Part shown: positions 1-5,285 of the stretch, piece by piece
Position numbering within the stretch: position 1 is the stretch's first letter
Layout: the number at the start of each line of letters is the position of its first letter
Assembly: GCA_002383105.1 (NCBI GenBank)
Contig: DFXC01000025.1
Location: forward strand, 1 to 5,285
Reading direction: 5' to 3'
DNA length: 5,285 bases
Origin: Hyphomicrobiaceae bacterium UBA4118
GTDB taxonomy: Bacteria; Pseudomonadota; Alphaproteobacteria; Rhizobiales; Methyloligellaceae
Position numbers and translations under genes: made by a program
Notes under the pieces: model-generated
The model's database searches: none
What the model was told of the DNA's origin: nothing
Seen by the model: the letters and a program-made list of their open reading frames with translations, nothing else

Positions 1-338
1 TAGTCGAGGAAGAACAGCGGCTCGGCGCCGCAGCAGATGAGGTCGTTGACGTTCATGGCGACGAGATCGATGCCGATCCCGGCATGGAGGCCCGTCTCGA
101 TGGCGAGCTTGAGCTTGGTGCCGACACCGTCGGTGGCGGCGACGAGCACGGGATCCTTGAAGCCGCAAGCCTTGAGGTCGAAAAGGCCGCCAAACCCGCC
201 GATGCCGCCCAGCACGCCCCGGCGATAGGTCTTTGCCGCGAGAGGCCCGATGGCAGAAACCAGCGCATTGCCGGCGTCGATGTCGACGCCCGCGTCCCGA
301 TAGGTCAGCCGGGCCTTGTCTTTGGAGGTTGCGGGCAT
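1..338 (-). CDS. purM: Phosphoribosylformylglycinamidine cyclo-ligase (AIR synthetase), N-terminal part
   Basis: PurM closes the imidazole ring in de novo purine synthesis: formylglycinamidine ribonucleotide plus ATP gives aminoimidazole ribonucleotide (AIR), in the cytosol. Reading the minus strand from the ATG at 338-336 gives 112 complete codons that are open to the left edge. Family landmarks are [13 protein letters not shown] (residues 12-24), the glycine-rich [10 protein letters not shown] (44-53), the ATP-site segment DGVGTKLK (70-77) and [12 protein letters not shown] (89-100), followed by a [11 protein letters not shown] stretch typical of PurM. The full protein is normally about 350 residues, so roughly a third is present; the rest, and often purN, should lie to the left. 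The start is chosen because the PurM-like sequence begins there, with a purine-rich GGCGAGG just before it. It diverges from the DUF2066 gene. No frameshift or missing key residue is seen in the part present. Confidence 0.96.
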   Translation of the reverse strand, partial: MPATSKDKARLTYRDAGVDIDAGNALVSAIGPLAAKTYRRGVLGGIGGFGGLFDLKACGFKDPVLVAATDGVGTKLKLAIETGLHAGIGIDLVAMNVNDLICCGAEPLFFLD

Positions 339-374
339 CCTCGCCACTCTGGATGCAAGTTCAGGAGATTTGGC

Positions 375-404
375 ATAACAATCGTGCCTTGAGAGGCCCG
401 TCAA
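375..404 (-). promoter_or_regulatory. Candidate sigma-70-type promoter for purM
   Basis: On the minus strand, TTGACG (plus coordinates 404-399, 5 of 6 to the -35 consensus) is followed by an 18-base spacer and TGTTAT (380-375, 4 of 6 to the -10 consensus). Transcription would begin near 368, leaving a leader of about 30 bases before the purM ATG at 338. It is the best promoter-like pair I find in the divergent gap. The match is by eye only; an 18-base spacer and a G at the second -10 position are tolerable but not ideal. Confidence 0.45.
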
Positions 405-407
405 GGC
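386..407. repeat. Inverted repeat GCCTTGA-N8-TCAAGGC over the purM -35 region
   Basis: Perfect 7-bp arms lie at 386-392 and 401-407 and are separated by 8 bases. The right arm covers most of the candidate purM -35 hexamer and the left arm lies in its spacer. This geometry suits a dimeric repressor site. It could also fold as a hairpin in a plus-strand transcript, but no T-run follows, so it is not a convincing terminator. No known regulator's site is recognised. One 7-bp inverted pair in a GC-rich gap could arise by chance. Confidence 0.4.
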
Positions 408-502
408 GGAAAGGCCGTGGGCCGGCCACATTCGGAAGATTTACCGGAAGGCGAAAGCGCGGCGGCCCCAAGTGGCTGGGGGTTATTGCGTTAGAGCTGG
501 TC

Positions 503-1648
503 ATGGCGTTCTGGCGGCCAAGGCGTTTTGATTGGAGAGCGGCTCGGCTCGTCCTTCTGCCTTGGCTCGCGCTTGCCGCCGGCTCGAGCGTTGCCGCTAA
601 CGCCACCGACAGCCTTTACGCCGTCGGCAAGATCTCGGTCGATGCCACCGCCAAAGATGCCGTCGCGGCCAAGGCAATAGGGATGGCCGAGGCCGAGGAG
701 CGCGCGGTCCAGACAGTGTTGAAGCGGCTCGTGCCCTTGAGCGCCTACGCGCAGCTGCCGGCGCTCGGCAAGGACGACATCGAAGGCATGGTCGAAGGCG
801 TCTCCATCAGGAGCGAGCAGAACTCCGCCACCCGTTACCTTGCGGTCCTCGATGTGAGCGTCAGTGAGGCGGGCGTGAAGCAGCTCCTGGAAAACCAGGG
901 AATTGCTTACAGCGAGGCCCGCGCGCCATCTATCTCCATCCTCCCGCTCGTGATCGCTGGAGGGAGCGTGAAGGACGAAGGGCCGGAAGGCTGGTGGCAA
1001 GCCTGGGAGGATCTCGATCTCTCCCACAGCATAACACCTGCCACGATCCTGAAGCCCCGATCGAACCTCGACGTCGAGACCGTCAAGTCCGTGCTCGCGG
1101 GCGACGCCCAGGCGCTTACCACCATGCAGGGGGACTATGGCTATGGGCCGCTGGTCATTGCCGCGGGCGACGCCGCCGACGGCAAGTTCGTGACGCGGCT
1201 CGCCGGCGCCGACAGCGTGGGCGCCATCAATTACGGCCATACCGACAAACTCAGCGGGACCGATGCCAAGGCCGCCGCGCGCGCTGCGGCCGCGACCGCG
1301 TTCGCCATTCTCGAGAACCGCTGGAAGGAAACGCAAATCCAGGGAGCGCCCGCGACCGAGGCCAACTCTGAAGAAGGGAAAGAGGCAAAGCCGGCCGGCA
1401 AAGCCGAGGTCCCGCGCAATGTCGTGGCCATGGTCGAGTTCTCGGGGCTCAAGGATTGGCAGGACATCCGGGGCAGGCTGATGAATGTGGCCGGAATTCA
1501 GGCGCTTGAGGTCAATTCGCTCTCGGCGCGGACGGCCTCGATCACCTTCGACTACACGGGCTCGCTCGACCGATTGCAGACCGTGCTCAACCAAAGCGGC
1601 TTCCGGCTCGAGGACAGAGATGGAAATTTCGTGCTCAGCACCCGGTAG
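503..1648 (+). CDS. DUF2066 family exported protein of unknown function
   Basis: Encodes 381 residues resembling the DUF2066 family, conserved proteobacterial proteins that I recall often lying beside purM and hda; no biochemical role is known to me. The N-terminus looks like a Sec signal peptide: basic MAFWRPRRFDWRAAR, hydrophobic core LVLLPWLALAAG (residues 17-28), and an A-N-A cleavage site near residues 32-34, so the mature protein is probably periplasmic. A first domain spans about 36-275. A charged, low-complexity linker (about 282-303, rich in Ala, Glu, Lys) follows. The C-terminal module (about 305-381) alternates predicted strands and helices. ATG503 is chosen because the signal peptide begins there; the open frame extends upstream to 233 but that part runs antisense to purM and is Arg/Pro-rich. 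The Shine-Dalgarno is weak (GAG at 494-496). It is first in the rightward gene series. Confidence 0.82.
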   Translation: MAFWRPRRFDWRAARLVLLPWLALAAGSSVAANATDSLYAVGKISVDATAKDAVAAKAIGMAEAEERAVQTVLKRLVPLSAYAQLPALGKDDIEGMVEGVSIRSEQNSATRYLAVLDVSVSEAGVKQLLENQGIAYSEARAPSISILPLVIAGGSVKDEGPEGWWQAWEDLDLSHSITPATILKPRSNLDVETVKSVLAGDAQALTTMQGDYGYGPLVIAAGDAADGKFVTRLAGADSVGAINYGHTDKLSGTDAKAAARAAAATAFAILENRWKETQIQGAPATEANSEEGKEAKPAGKAEVPRNVVAMVEFSGLKDWQDIRGRLMNVAGIQALEVNSLSARTASITFDYTGSLDRLQTVLNQSGFRLEDRDGNFVLSTR

Positions 1649-1706
1649 GTCGGGGCTCCCGCCGCCTGGTCACGCGTTTGCGTCGAATCTGCTAAACTTG
1701 AGGCTT

Positions 1707-1743
1707 GGAGGCCCCGCAGCACCAAGAAGCGCAAGCGGCCTCC
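1707..1743 (+). repeat. Inverted repeat GGAGGCC-N23-GGCCTCC before the CDP-alcohol transferase gene
   Basis: Arms at 1707-1713 and 1737-1743 are perfect 7-bp complements, extendable by two G-U pairs (1705-1706 with 1744-1745). The right arm contains CCTCC, which directly abuts the Shine-Dalgarno GGGAGGA (1744-1750). In RNA the CCTCC strand could pair with the upstream GGAGG, or weakly with the Shine-Dalgarno itself (CCTC 1739-1742 with GAGG 1746-1749, a 3-base loop). Pairing is seen in sequence; any regulatory role is inference. Confidence 0.4.
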
Positions 1744-1750
1744 GGGAGGA
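1744..1750 (+). promoter_or_regulatory. Strong Shine-Dalgarno that decides the GTG start at 1757
   Basis: GGGAGGA ends 6 bases before GTG1757 but only 3 bases before the in-frame TTG1754. The normal spacing therefore favours GTG1757, giving a protein starting MNIPNSLTLGR, which fits the usual family N-terminus (M-N-hydrophobic-P-N-x-L-T-L-x-R). Confidence 0.75.
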
Positions 1751-1756
1751 GCGTTG

Positions 1757-2374
1757 GTGAATATCCCAAACAGCCTCACACTCGGGCGGATCGTCCTCGT
1801 TCCGCTGGTGGTGTGGCTGATCATCACTCATGAGATGTATGCAGCCTTCTTGCTGTTTCTGCTCGCAGGCCTCTCTGACGCTGCCGACGGCTTCATCGCC
1901 AAGCGCTTTGGCTGGCACAGCGAGCTTGGCGCCTATCTCGATCCCATCGCCGACAAGGCGCTGCTCGTCAGCATCTATGTCACCCTGGGTCTCGCCGGCC
2001 ATCTGCCGGTCTGGCTCGTGATCGCGGTGGTGAGCCGCGACATCCTCATCGTCGGCGCCGTCGTGCTGTCCTGGATGCTGTCGCGGCCGCTCAGCATGCA
2101 GCCGCTCCTCATCAGCAAGGCCAACACCTTCTCGCAGATCGTGCTGGCCGGACTCATCCTTGCCGAGCTCGGGCTCGGGCTCGGGCTCGAAGGGCTGGTC
2201 ACGCTTCTGGTCTGGGTCACGGGGGCGCTCACCATCCTTTCTGCCGGGGCCTATTTCTGGTCGTGGCTCAGGCATATGGCGAGCTATGAGCCCATACCGG
2301 GAAGCCTTCCTCCCCGCCAGAGGACGGCAGTCGGGCTCGACCAGCCGCAGCGCTCGCGGGTCAGGGCTTCGTGA
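1757..2374 (+). CDS. CDP-alcohol phosphatidyltransferase (PgsA-like or CMP-forming cardiolipin synthase-like)
   Basis: A 205-residue integral membrane enzyme of the CDP-alcohol phosphotransferase family, which transfers a phosphatidyl group from CDP-diacylglycerol to an alcohol and releases CMP in the inner membrane. The catalytic signature is clear: D41-x2-D44-G45-x2-A48-K49-x8-G58-x3-D62-x3-D66, with all four metal/substrate Asp residues; the usual Arg after Ala is Lys here, followed by R50. N-terminal MNIPNSLTLGR and the SKANTFSQ segment are also family-like. About five or six hydrophobic helices end near residue 172, followed by a hydrophilic tail of about 30 residues. The likely acceptor is glycerol-3-phosphate (phosphatidylglycerophosphate synthase), or phosphatidylglycerol if it makes cardiolipin; the sequence alone does not decide. 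It lies 108 bp after the DUF2066 gene, and its TGA overlaps the hdaA start. Confidence 0.9.
   Translation: MNIPNSLTLGRIVLVPLVVWLIITHEMYAAFLLFLLAGLSDAADGFIAKRFGWHSELGAYLDPIADKALLVSIYVTLGLAGHLPVWLVIAVVSRDILIVGAVVLSWMLSRPLSMQPLLISKANTFSQIVLAGLILAELGLGLGLEGLVTLLVWVTGALTILSAGAYFWSWLRHMASYEPIPGSLPPRQRTAVGLDQPQRSRVRAS
2168..2188 (+). repeat. Hexanucleotide tandem repeat (CTCGGG) x3 plus partial copy
   Basis: Three perfect CTCGGG copies (2168-2185) plus a partial copy lie inside the CDP-alcohol transferase gene and encode alternating Leu-Gly (ELGLGLGLEG) at a membrane helix boundary. The unit is 6 bp, so gain or loss of a copy keeps the reading frame and would only change helix or loop length by two residues. 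Confidence 0.8.
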
Positions 2375-3048
2375 CGCTCGTCCAGCTCACCCTCGACCTG
2401 CCTCATCGCGCCGCGCTCGGCGCCGAGGACTTCCTTGTCAGCGATTGCAATCTCGCCGCCGTCAGGCTGATCGACGCCTGGCCGGAATGGCAGGACCAAG
2501 TCGAGCTCCTGATCGGTCCGCCGCAAAGCGGCAAGACGCATTTGGCCAGAGTCTGGCAGGCGCTATCGGGCGCGCGGTCGCTTGAGCCGATGTGCCTCGA
2601 TATCGGCTTCATCGATCAGATGGGCGAGGGAACGCCGCTCGTGGTCGAGGACACCGACCGCAGTGCTTACGACGAGAAGGCCCTATTCCATCTGTTGAAC
2701 CTCGCGCGGGAGAAGCGGCTGTTCGTGCTGCTCACGGCGCGCAGCGCCCCGAGCCGTTGGGGCTTTTCGCTGCCGGACCTGTTATCGCGGCTGAACGCGG
2801 TCCCCGCCGTCGAAATCGGCGCCCCTGACGAGGCGTTGCTGAGGACCGTGATGCTCAAGCATTTCACCGACCGGCAGCTCGATATCGACCCCAAGGTGCT
2901 CGAGTTCCTTGCCCTTCACATCGACCGCTCGCTGGCTGCTGCTGCTGCCGCCGTGGAAGCGGTGGATCGGGCAGCTCTCGCCAAGGGGCGCAAGATCAGC
3001 CGCCAGCTCGTCATTGAGGCGCTTGCGGCGAGCGCCTCGACCGACTAG
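2371..3048 (+). CDS. hdaA: HdaA, DnaA-related AAA+ regulator of replication initiation
   Basis: HdaA/Hda binds the DNA-loaded beta clamp and stimulates ATP hydrolysis on DnaA, switching the initiator off after replication starts. The 225-residue length fits the family; there is no DnaA-type DNA-binding domain IV. Seen in order: clamp-binding motif QLTLDL (residues 5-10); P-loop GPPQSGKT (49-56); Walker B-like LVVEDTD (90-96), weaker than the DnaA form; LPDLLSRL (134-141) with R140 where the arginine finger is expected; a sensor-2-like IDRSL (184-188, R186); then a six-alanine run (189-194) partly from four GCT repeats. The GTG start overlaps the preceding stop as GTGA (2371-2374), with a weak AGGG at 2363-2366, so translation is probably coupled to the phospholipid gene. 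The start is fixed by the clamp motif lying directly after it. A DnaA fragment is excluded by the length and N-terminal clamp motif. Confidence 0.9.
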   Translation: MTLVQLTLDLPHRAALGAEDFLVSDCNLAAVRLIDAWPEWQDQVELLIGPPQSGKTHLARVWQALSGARSLEPMCLDIGFIDQMGEGTPLVVEDTDRSAYDEKALFHLLNLAREKRLFVLLTARSAPSRWGFSLPDLLSRLNAVPAVEIGAPDEALLRTVMLKHFTDRQLDIDPKVLEFLALHIDRSLAAAAAAVEAVDRAALAKGRKISRQLVIEALAASASTD

Positions 3049-3066
3049 ACGCGGGGAGAGCCGCCT

Positions 3067-3095
3067 TTGGCCTGCGCCGTAACGCTAGTGATACA
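3067..3095 (+). promoter_or_regulatory. Weak candidate promoter for ppk1
   Basis: TTGGCC (3067-3072), a 17-base spacer and GATACA (3090-3095) form the only spaced hexamer pair I find between hdaA and ppk1. Matches to consensus are modest (4 of 6 and 3 of 6). A separate promoter is plausible because the spacer is 129 bp, locally more A/T-rich than the genes, and lies between two genes without an obvious strong terminator. The leader would be about 75 bases. Confidence 0.22.
3079..3094. repeat. Imperfect palindrome centred on CTAG upstream of ppk1
   Basis: GTAACGCTAGTGATAC matches its own reverse complement at 12 of 16 positions, with the centre CTAG at 3085-3088. It lies 84 bases before the ppk1 start and overlaps the weak -10 candidate, so it could be an operator. 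It does not resemble the PhoB direct-repeat box, the CtrA site (TTAA-N7-TTAA) or a DnaA box. Confidence 0.35.
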
Positions 3096-3165
3096 GTTTT
3101 TGAGGTAACATTGTCGGGGACGTGCCTCGCGAGCCGGGGCTGCGCATAAAAAGCACCAAATTTTC

Positions 3166-3171
3166 AAGAGG
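3166..3171 (+). promoter_or_regulatory. Shine-Dalgarno of ppk1
   Basis: AAGAGG ends 6 bases before ATG3178, an ideal spacing, and supports that start. Confidence 0.7.
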
Positions 3172-3177
3172 TTATCG

Positions 3178-5285
3178 ATGAGTTTGCCAGAGAAGGTCGA
3201 GCGGCTCGAACTGGCCCCGGGCATCGCCGCCTTTGGGCCGAGCCGGTTCTTCAACCGCGAGCTGTCGTGGCTTCAGTTCAACCGAAGAGTGATGGAAGAA
3301 GCCGAGAACGAGCGCCATCCGCTTCTGGAGCGCCTTCGCTTCCTCTCCATCTCGGCCTCCAATCTCGACGAGTTCTACATGGTGCGCGTGGCCGGCTTGC
3401 GCGGCCAGGTCGTTGCCGGCATCGAAACGCCGAGCGAGGACGGGCTCACGCCGTCCGAGCAGCTCGACCGTATCAACCGCTCGGTTGTCGAGCTTACGGC
3501 GCAGCAGCAGGAAGGCTGGGTCACCCTCGAAGCGCTGCTGGCGGAAGCCGGCCTTCACGTCCTCCAGGCCGATCAGCTTTCGGGCGAGGAGCACGCCTGG
3601 CTCGAGGAGCATTTCCTGAGCCACATCTTCCCGGTGCTGACGCCGATTGCCGTCGACCCGGCCCATCCCTTTCCGTTCATCCCGAATTTCGGCTTCACCC
3701 TCGGGCTTGAGCTCGTGCGCGAAGGCTCGCTGCGCGCCATGCACGCGCTGATGCCGATCCCGCCCCAGCTCAACCGCTTCATCCGTCTGCCGAGCAAGGG
3801 CGCGCCGAAGGAGATCCGCTTCATCAGGCTCGAAACAGTGGTCGGCATCTTCGTGTCGCGGCTGTTCCCGGGCTACAAGGTGAGGAGCCAGGGCGCGTTC
3901 CGCGTGCTGCGCGACAGTGACATCGAGGTCCAGGAAGAGGCCGAGGACCTGGTGCGGCTGTTCGAGTCGGCGCTGAAGCGGCGGCGCCGCGGCTCCGTCA
4001 TCAGACTCGAGATCGAGGCCTCGATGCCGTCGCGGCTACAGCGCTTCGTCATGCAGGAGCTCAAGGTCACGGAGCGCGAGAGCTTCGTGCAGAAGGGCCT
4101 GATTGGGCTGTCCGACACCAATCAGCTGATCGTCGCCGACCGGCCGGACCTCAAATTCCTGCCCTTCGTCAGCCGTTTCCCGGAGCGCATCCGCGAGCAT
4201 CATGGGGACTGCTTCGCCGCCATCCGCAAGAAGGACATCGTGGTCCACCACCCTTACGAGTCCTTCGACGTCGTGCTCCAGTTCCTGAAGCAGGCGGCCG
4301 CCGATCCCGACGTCGTGGCGATCAAATGGACGCTCTACCGCACGAGCAAGAGCTCGCCGATCATCGAGGCGCTGAAAGACGCGGCCGAGGCCGGCAAGTC
4401 GGTGACGGTCGTGGTCGAGCTGAAGGCCCGCTTCGACGAGGAGGCCAACATCAAATGGGCGCGCGATCTCGAAAGCGCTGGCGTCCAGGTGGTCTACGGC
4501 TTTCTCGAGCTCAAGACGCACGCCAAGCTCAGCCTCATCGTGCGGCGTGAGCGGGGCGAGCTCGTCACCTATTGTCACGTGGGGACCGGCAACTATCACC
4601 CGGTCACTGCCAAGATCTATACCGACCTGTCCTTCTTCACCGCCGACCGCACCATCGGCCAGGATCTGTCGCGCATCTTCAACTATGTCACGGGCTATGC
4701 CGAGCCGGCCGAGCTCGAGGCCATGGCGGTGTCGCCGCACGGCGTCAGGGCGCGCATCCTCGACCATATCCGCGAGGAAATGTATCACGCCAAGGCCGGG
4801 CGTCCGGCCGCCATCTGGATGAAGATGAACTCCCTCGTCGACGCCGAGATCATCGATGCGCTCTACGAGGCGAGCCAGGCGGGCGTGGAGATCGACCTCG
4901 TGGTGCGCGGCATCTGCTGCCTGCGTCCGGGCGTGCCGAATCTGTCCGAGACCATCCACGTCAAGAGCATCGTCGGGCGCTTCCTCGAGCATTCGCGCAT
5001 CTATTGCTTCGGCGCCGGTCACGGCCTTCCGAATCGCAAGGCCGTGGTCTATATCAGCTCGGCCGACATGATGCCGCGTAACCTCGACCGCCGCGTGGAG
5101 GCCATGGTGCCGATCAAGAACCCGACGGTGCACGAGCAGATTCTCGACCAGATCATGGTGGCCAACCTGAAGGACAATCTGCAGAGTTGGCGGGTGCGGC
5201 CCGATGGCAGCTCAGAGCGCCTCTATCCAGGAAAGGACCAGGAGCCGTTTAGCGCTCAGGACTACTTCATGACCAATCCGAGCCT
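3178..5285 (+). CDS. ppk1: Polyphosphate kinase 1, nearly complete (C-terminus beyond the window)
   Basis: PPK1 reversibly polymerises the gamma-phosphate of ATP into inorganic polyphosphate, used for storage and stress responses. The frame is open from ATG3178 to the edge (702 full codons) with no interruption; the last residues, DYFMTNPS, are near the usual end, so perhaps 20-40 residues are missing. N domain: [12 protein letters not shown] (24-35) and [11 protein letters not shown], with N62 matching the ATP-contacting Asn45 of E. coli. A long middle domain runs to about 330. Catalytic domains: LYRTS (R388, matching Arg375), [13 protein letters not shown] (R418, matching Arg405), KTHAK with H448 as the autophosphorylated His (E. 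coli His435), [10 protein letters not shown] (465-474), FLEHSRIY with H605 (E. coli His592) and [13 protein letters not shown] (627-639). All key residues are present. E. coli equivalences are from memory of the family. A ppx exopolyphosphatase gene often follows; it cannot be seen here. Confidence 0.97.
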   Translation, partial: MSLPEKVERLELAPGIAAFGPSRFFNRELSWLQFNRRVMEEAENERHPLLERLRFLSISASNLDEFYMVRVAGLRGQVVAGIETPSEDGLTPSEQLDRINRSVVELTAQQQEGWVTLEALLAEAGLHVLQADQLSGEEHAWLEEHFLSHIFPVLTPIAVDPAHPFPFIPNFGFTLGLELVREGSLRAMHALMPIPPQLNRFIRLPSKGAPKEIRFIRLETVVGIFVSRLFPGYKVRSQGAFRVLRDSDIEVQEEAEDLVRLFESALKRRRRGSVIRLEIEASMPSRLQRFVMQELKVTERESFVQKGLIGLSDTNQLIVADRPDLKFLPFVSRFPERIREHHGDCFAAIRKKDIVVHHPYESFDVVLQFLKQAAADPDVVAIKWTLYRTSKSSPIIEALKDAAEAGKSVTVVVELKARFDEEANIKWARDLESAGVQVVYGFLELKTHAKLSLIVRRERGELVTYCHVGTGNYHPVTAKIYTDLSFFTADRTIGQDLSRIFNYVTGYAEPAELEAMAVSPHGVRARILDHIREEMYHAKAGRPAAIWMKMNSLVDAEIIDALYEASQAGVEIDLVVRGICCLRPGVPNLSETIHVKSIVGRFLEHSRIYCFGAGHGLPNRKAVVYISSADMMPRNLDRRVEAMVPIKNPTVHEQILDQIMVANLKDNLQSWRVRPDGSSERLYPGKDQEPFSAQDYFMTNPS

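Noticed and set aside
413..427. GGCCGGCC palindrome in the purM/DUF2066 gap
   Set aside because: An 8-bp G/C-only self-complementary word is expected by chance in this composition, and it does not align with promoter elements.
233..502. Upstream extension of the DUF2066 reading frame (90 more codons)
   Set aside because: Its first part runs antisense to purM and across the divergent promoter gap; the translation is Arg/Pro-rich, and a proper signal peptide begins only at ATG503.
491..1594. 367-codon open frame on the minus strand inside the DUF2066 gene
   Set aside because: It is almost fully antisense to a gene with a clear signal peptide and domain layout, and has the Gly/Arg/His-rich composition typical of high-GC shadow frames.
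1670..2275. 201-codon minus-strand open frame over the CDP-alcohol gene
   Set aside because: The opposite strand has the full catalytic signature; this frame is a charged, Glu/Asp/Arg/Pro-rich shadow.
2935..2952. GCT repeat and alanine run in hdaA
   Set aside because: Four GCT copies plus two GCC encode a short helix-compatible alanine run, which is common in high-GC proteins; noted in the gene entry only.
3051..3068. Possible terminator after hdaA (GCGG-N6-CCGC then CTTT)
   Set aside because: The stem is only 4 bp and the T-run is three bases; too weak to call.
4036..5133. 365-codon open frame on the minus strand inside ppk1
   Set aside because: It is antisense to the catalytic domains of an intact, well-conserved PPK1; the translation is His/Asp/Arg/Leu-rich, as expected for the complement of high-GC codons, and resembles no family I know.
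1..5285. Mobile element, prophage, defence system, CRISPR array, tRNA or riboswitch
   Set aside because: Both strands are accounted for by conserved core genes with short gaps; no transposase, integrase, repeat array, cloverleaf or known riboswitch core is visible, and base composition is even throughout.

Overview
The window looks like ordinary core chromosome of a high-GC alphaproteobacterium, most likely from the Hyphomicrobiales (Rhizobiales). The grounds are G/C-rich third codon positions, the protein sequences, and the gene order purM / DUF2066 / CDP-alcohol phosphotransferase / hdaA / ppk1, which I recall from many alphaproteobacteria. I see no tRNA, rRNA, transposase, CRISPR array, phage gene or compositional island. 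I did not find a previously undescribed system.

Layout: purM (5' part only, minus strand, running off the left edge) diverges at 338 from a rightward gene series. The 339-502 gap holds a good candidate purM promoter overlapped by a perfect 7-bp inverted repeat. Rightward come a secreted DUF2066 protein (503-1648), a membrane CDP-alcohol phosphatidyltransferase with a GTG start (1757-2374), and hdaA, a DnaA-related AAA+ regulator whose GTG start overlaps the previous stop codon by 4 bases (2371-3048). After a 129-bp spacer with its own possible control signals comes polyphosphate kinase ppk1 (3178 to the right edge, lacking only its extreme C-terminus).

The genes serve purine synthesis (purM), anionic phospholipid synthesis (the CDP-alcohol enzyme), replication-initiation control (hdaA) and polyphosphate storage and stress signalling (ppk1), plus one exported protein of unknown function. 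The most interesting biological point is that phospholipid, HdaA and polyphosphate are all known in model bacteria to act on the initiator DnaA, and here their genes are adjacent, two of them probably translationally coupled. Other points worth a second look are an inverted repeat that could compete for the anti-Shine-Dalgarno strand before the phospholipid gene, an imperfect palindrome upstream of ppk1, and a hexanucleotide tandem repeat inside a membrane segment.
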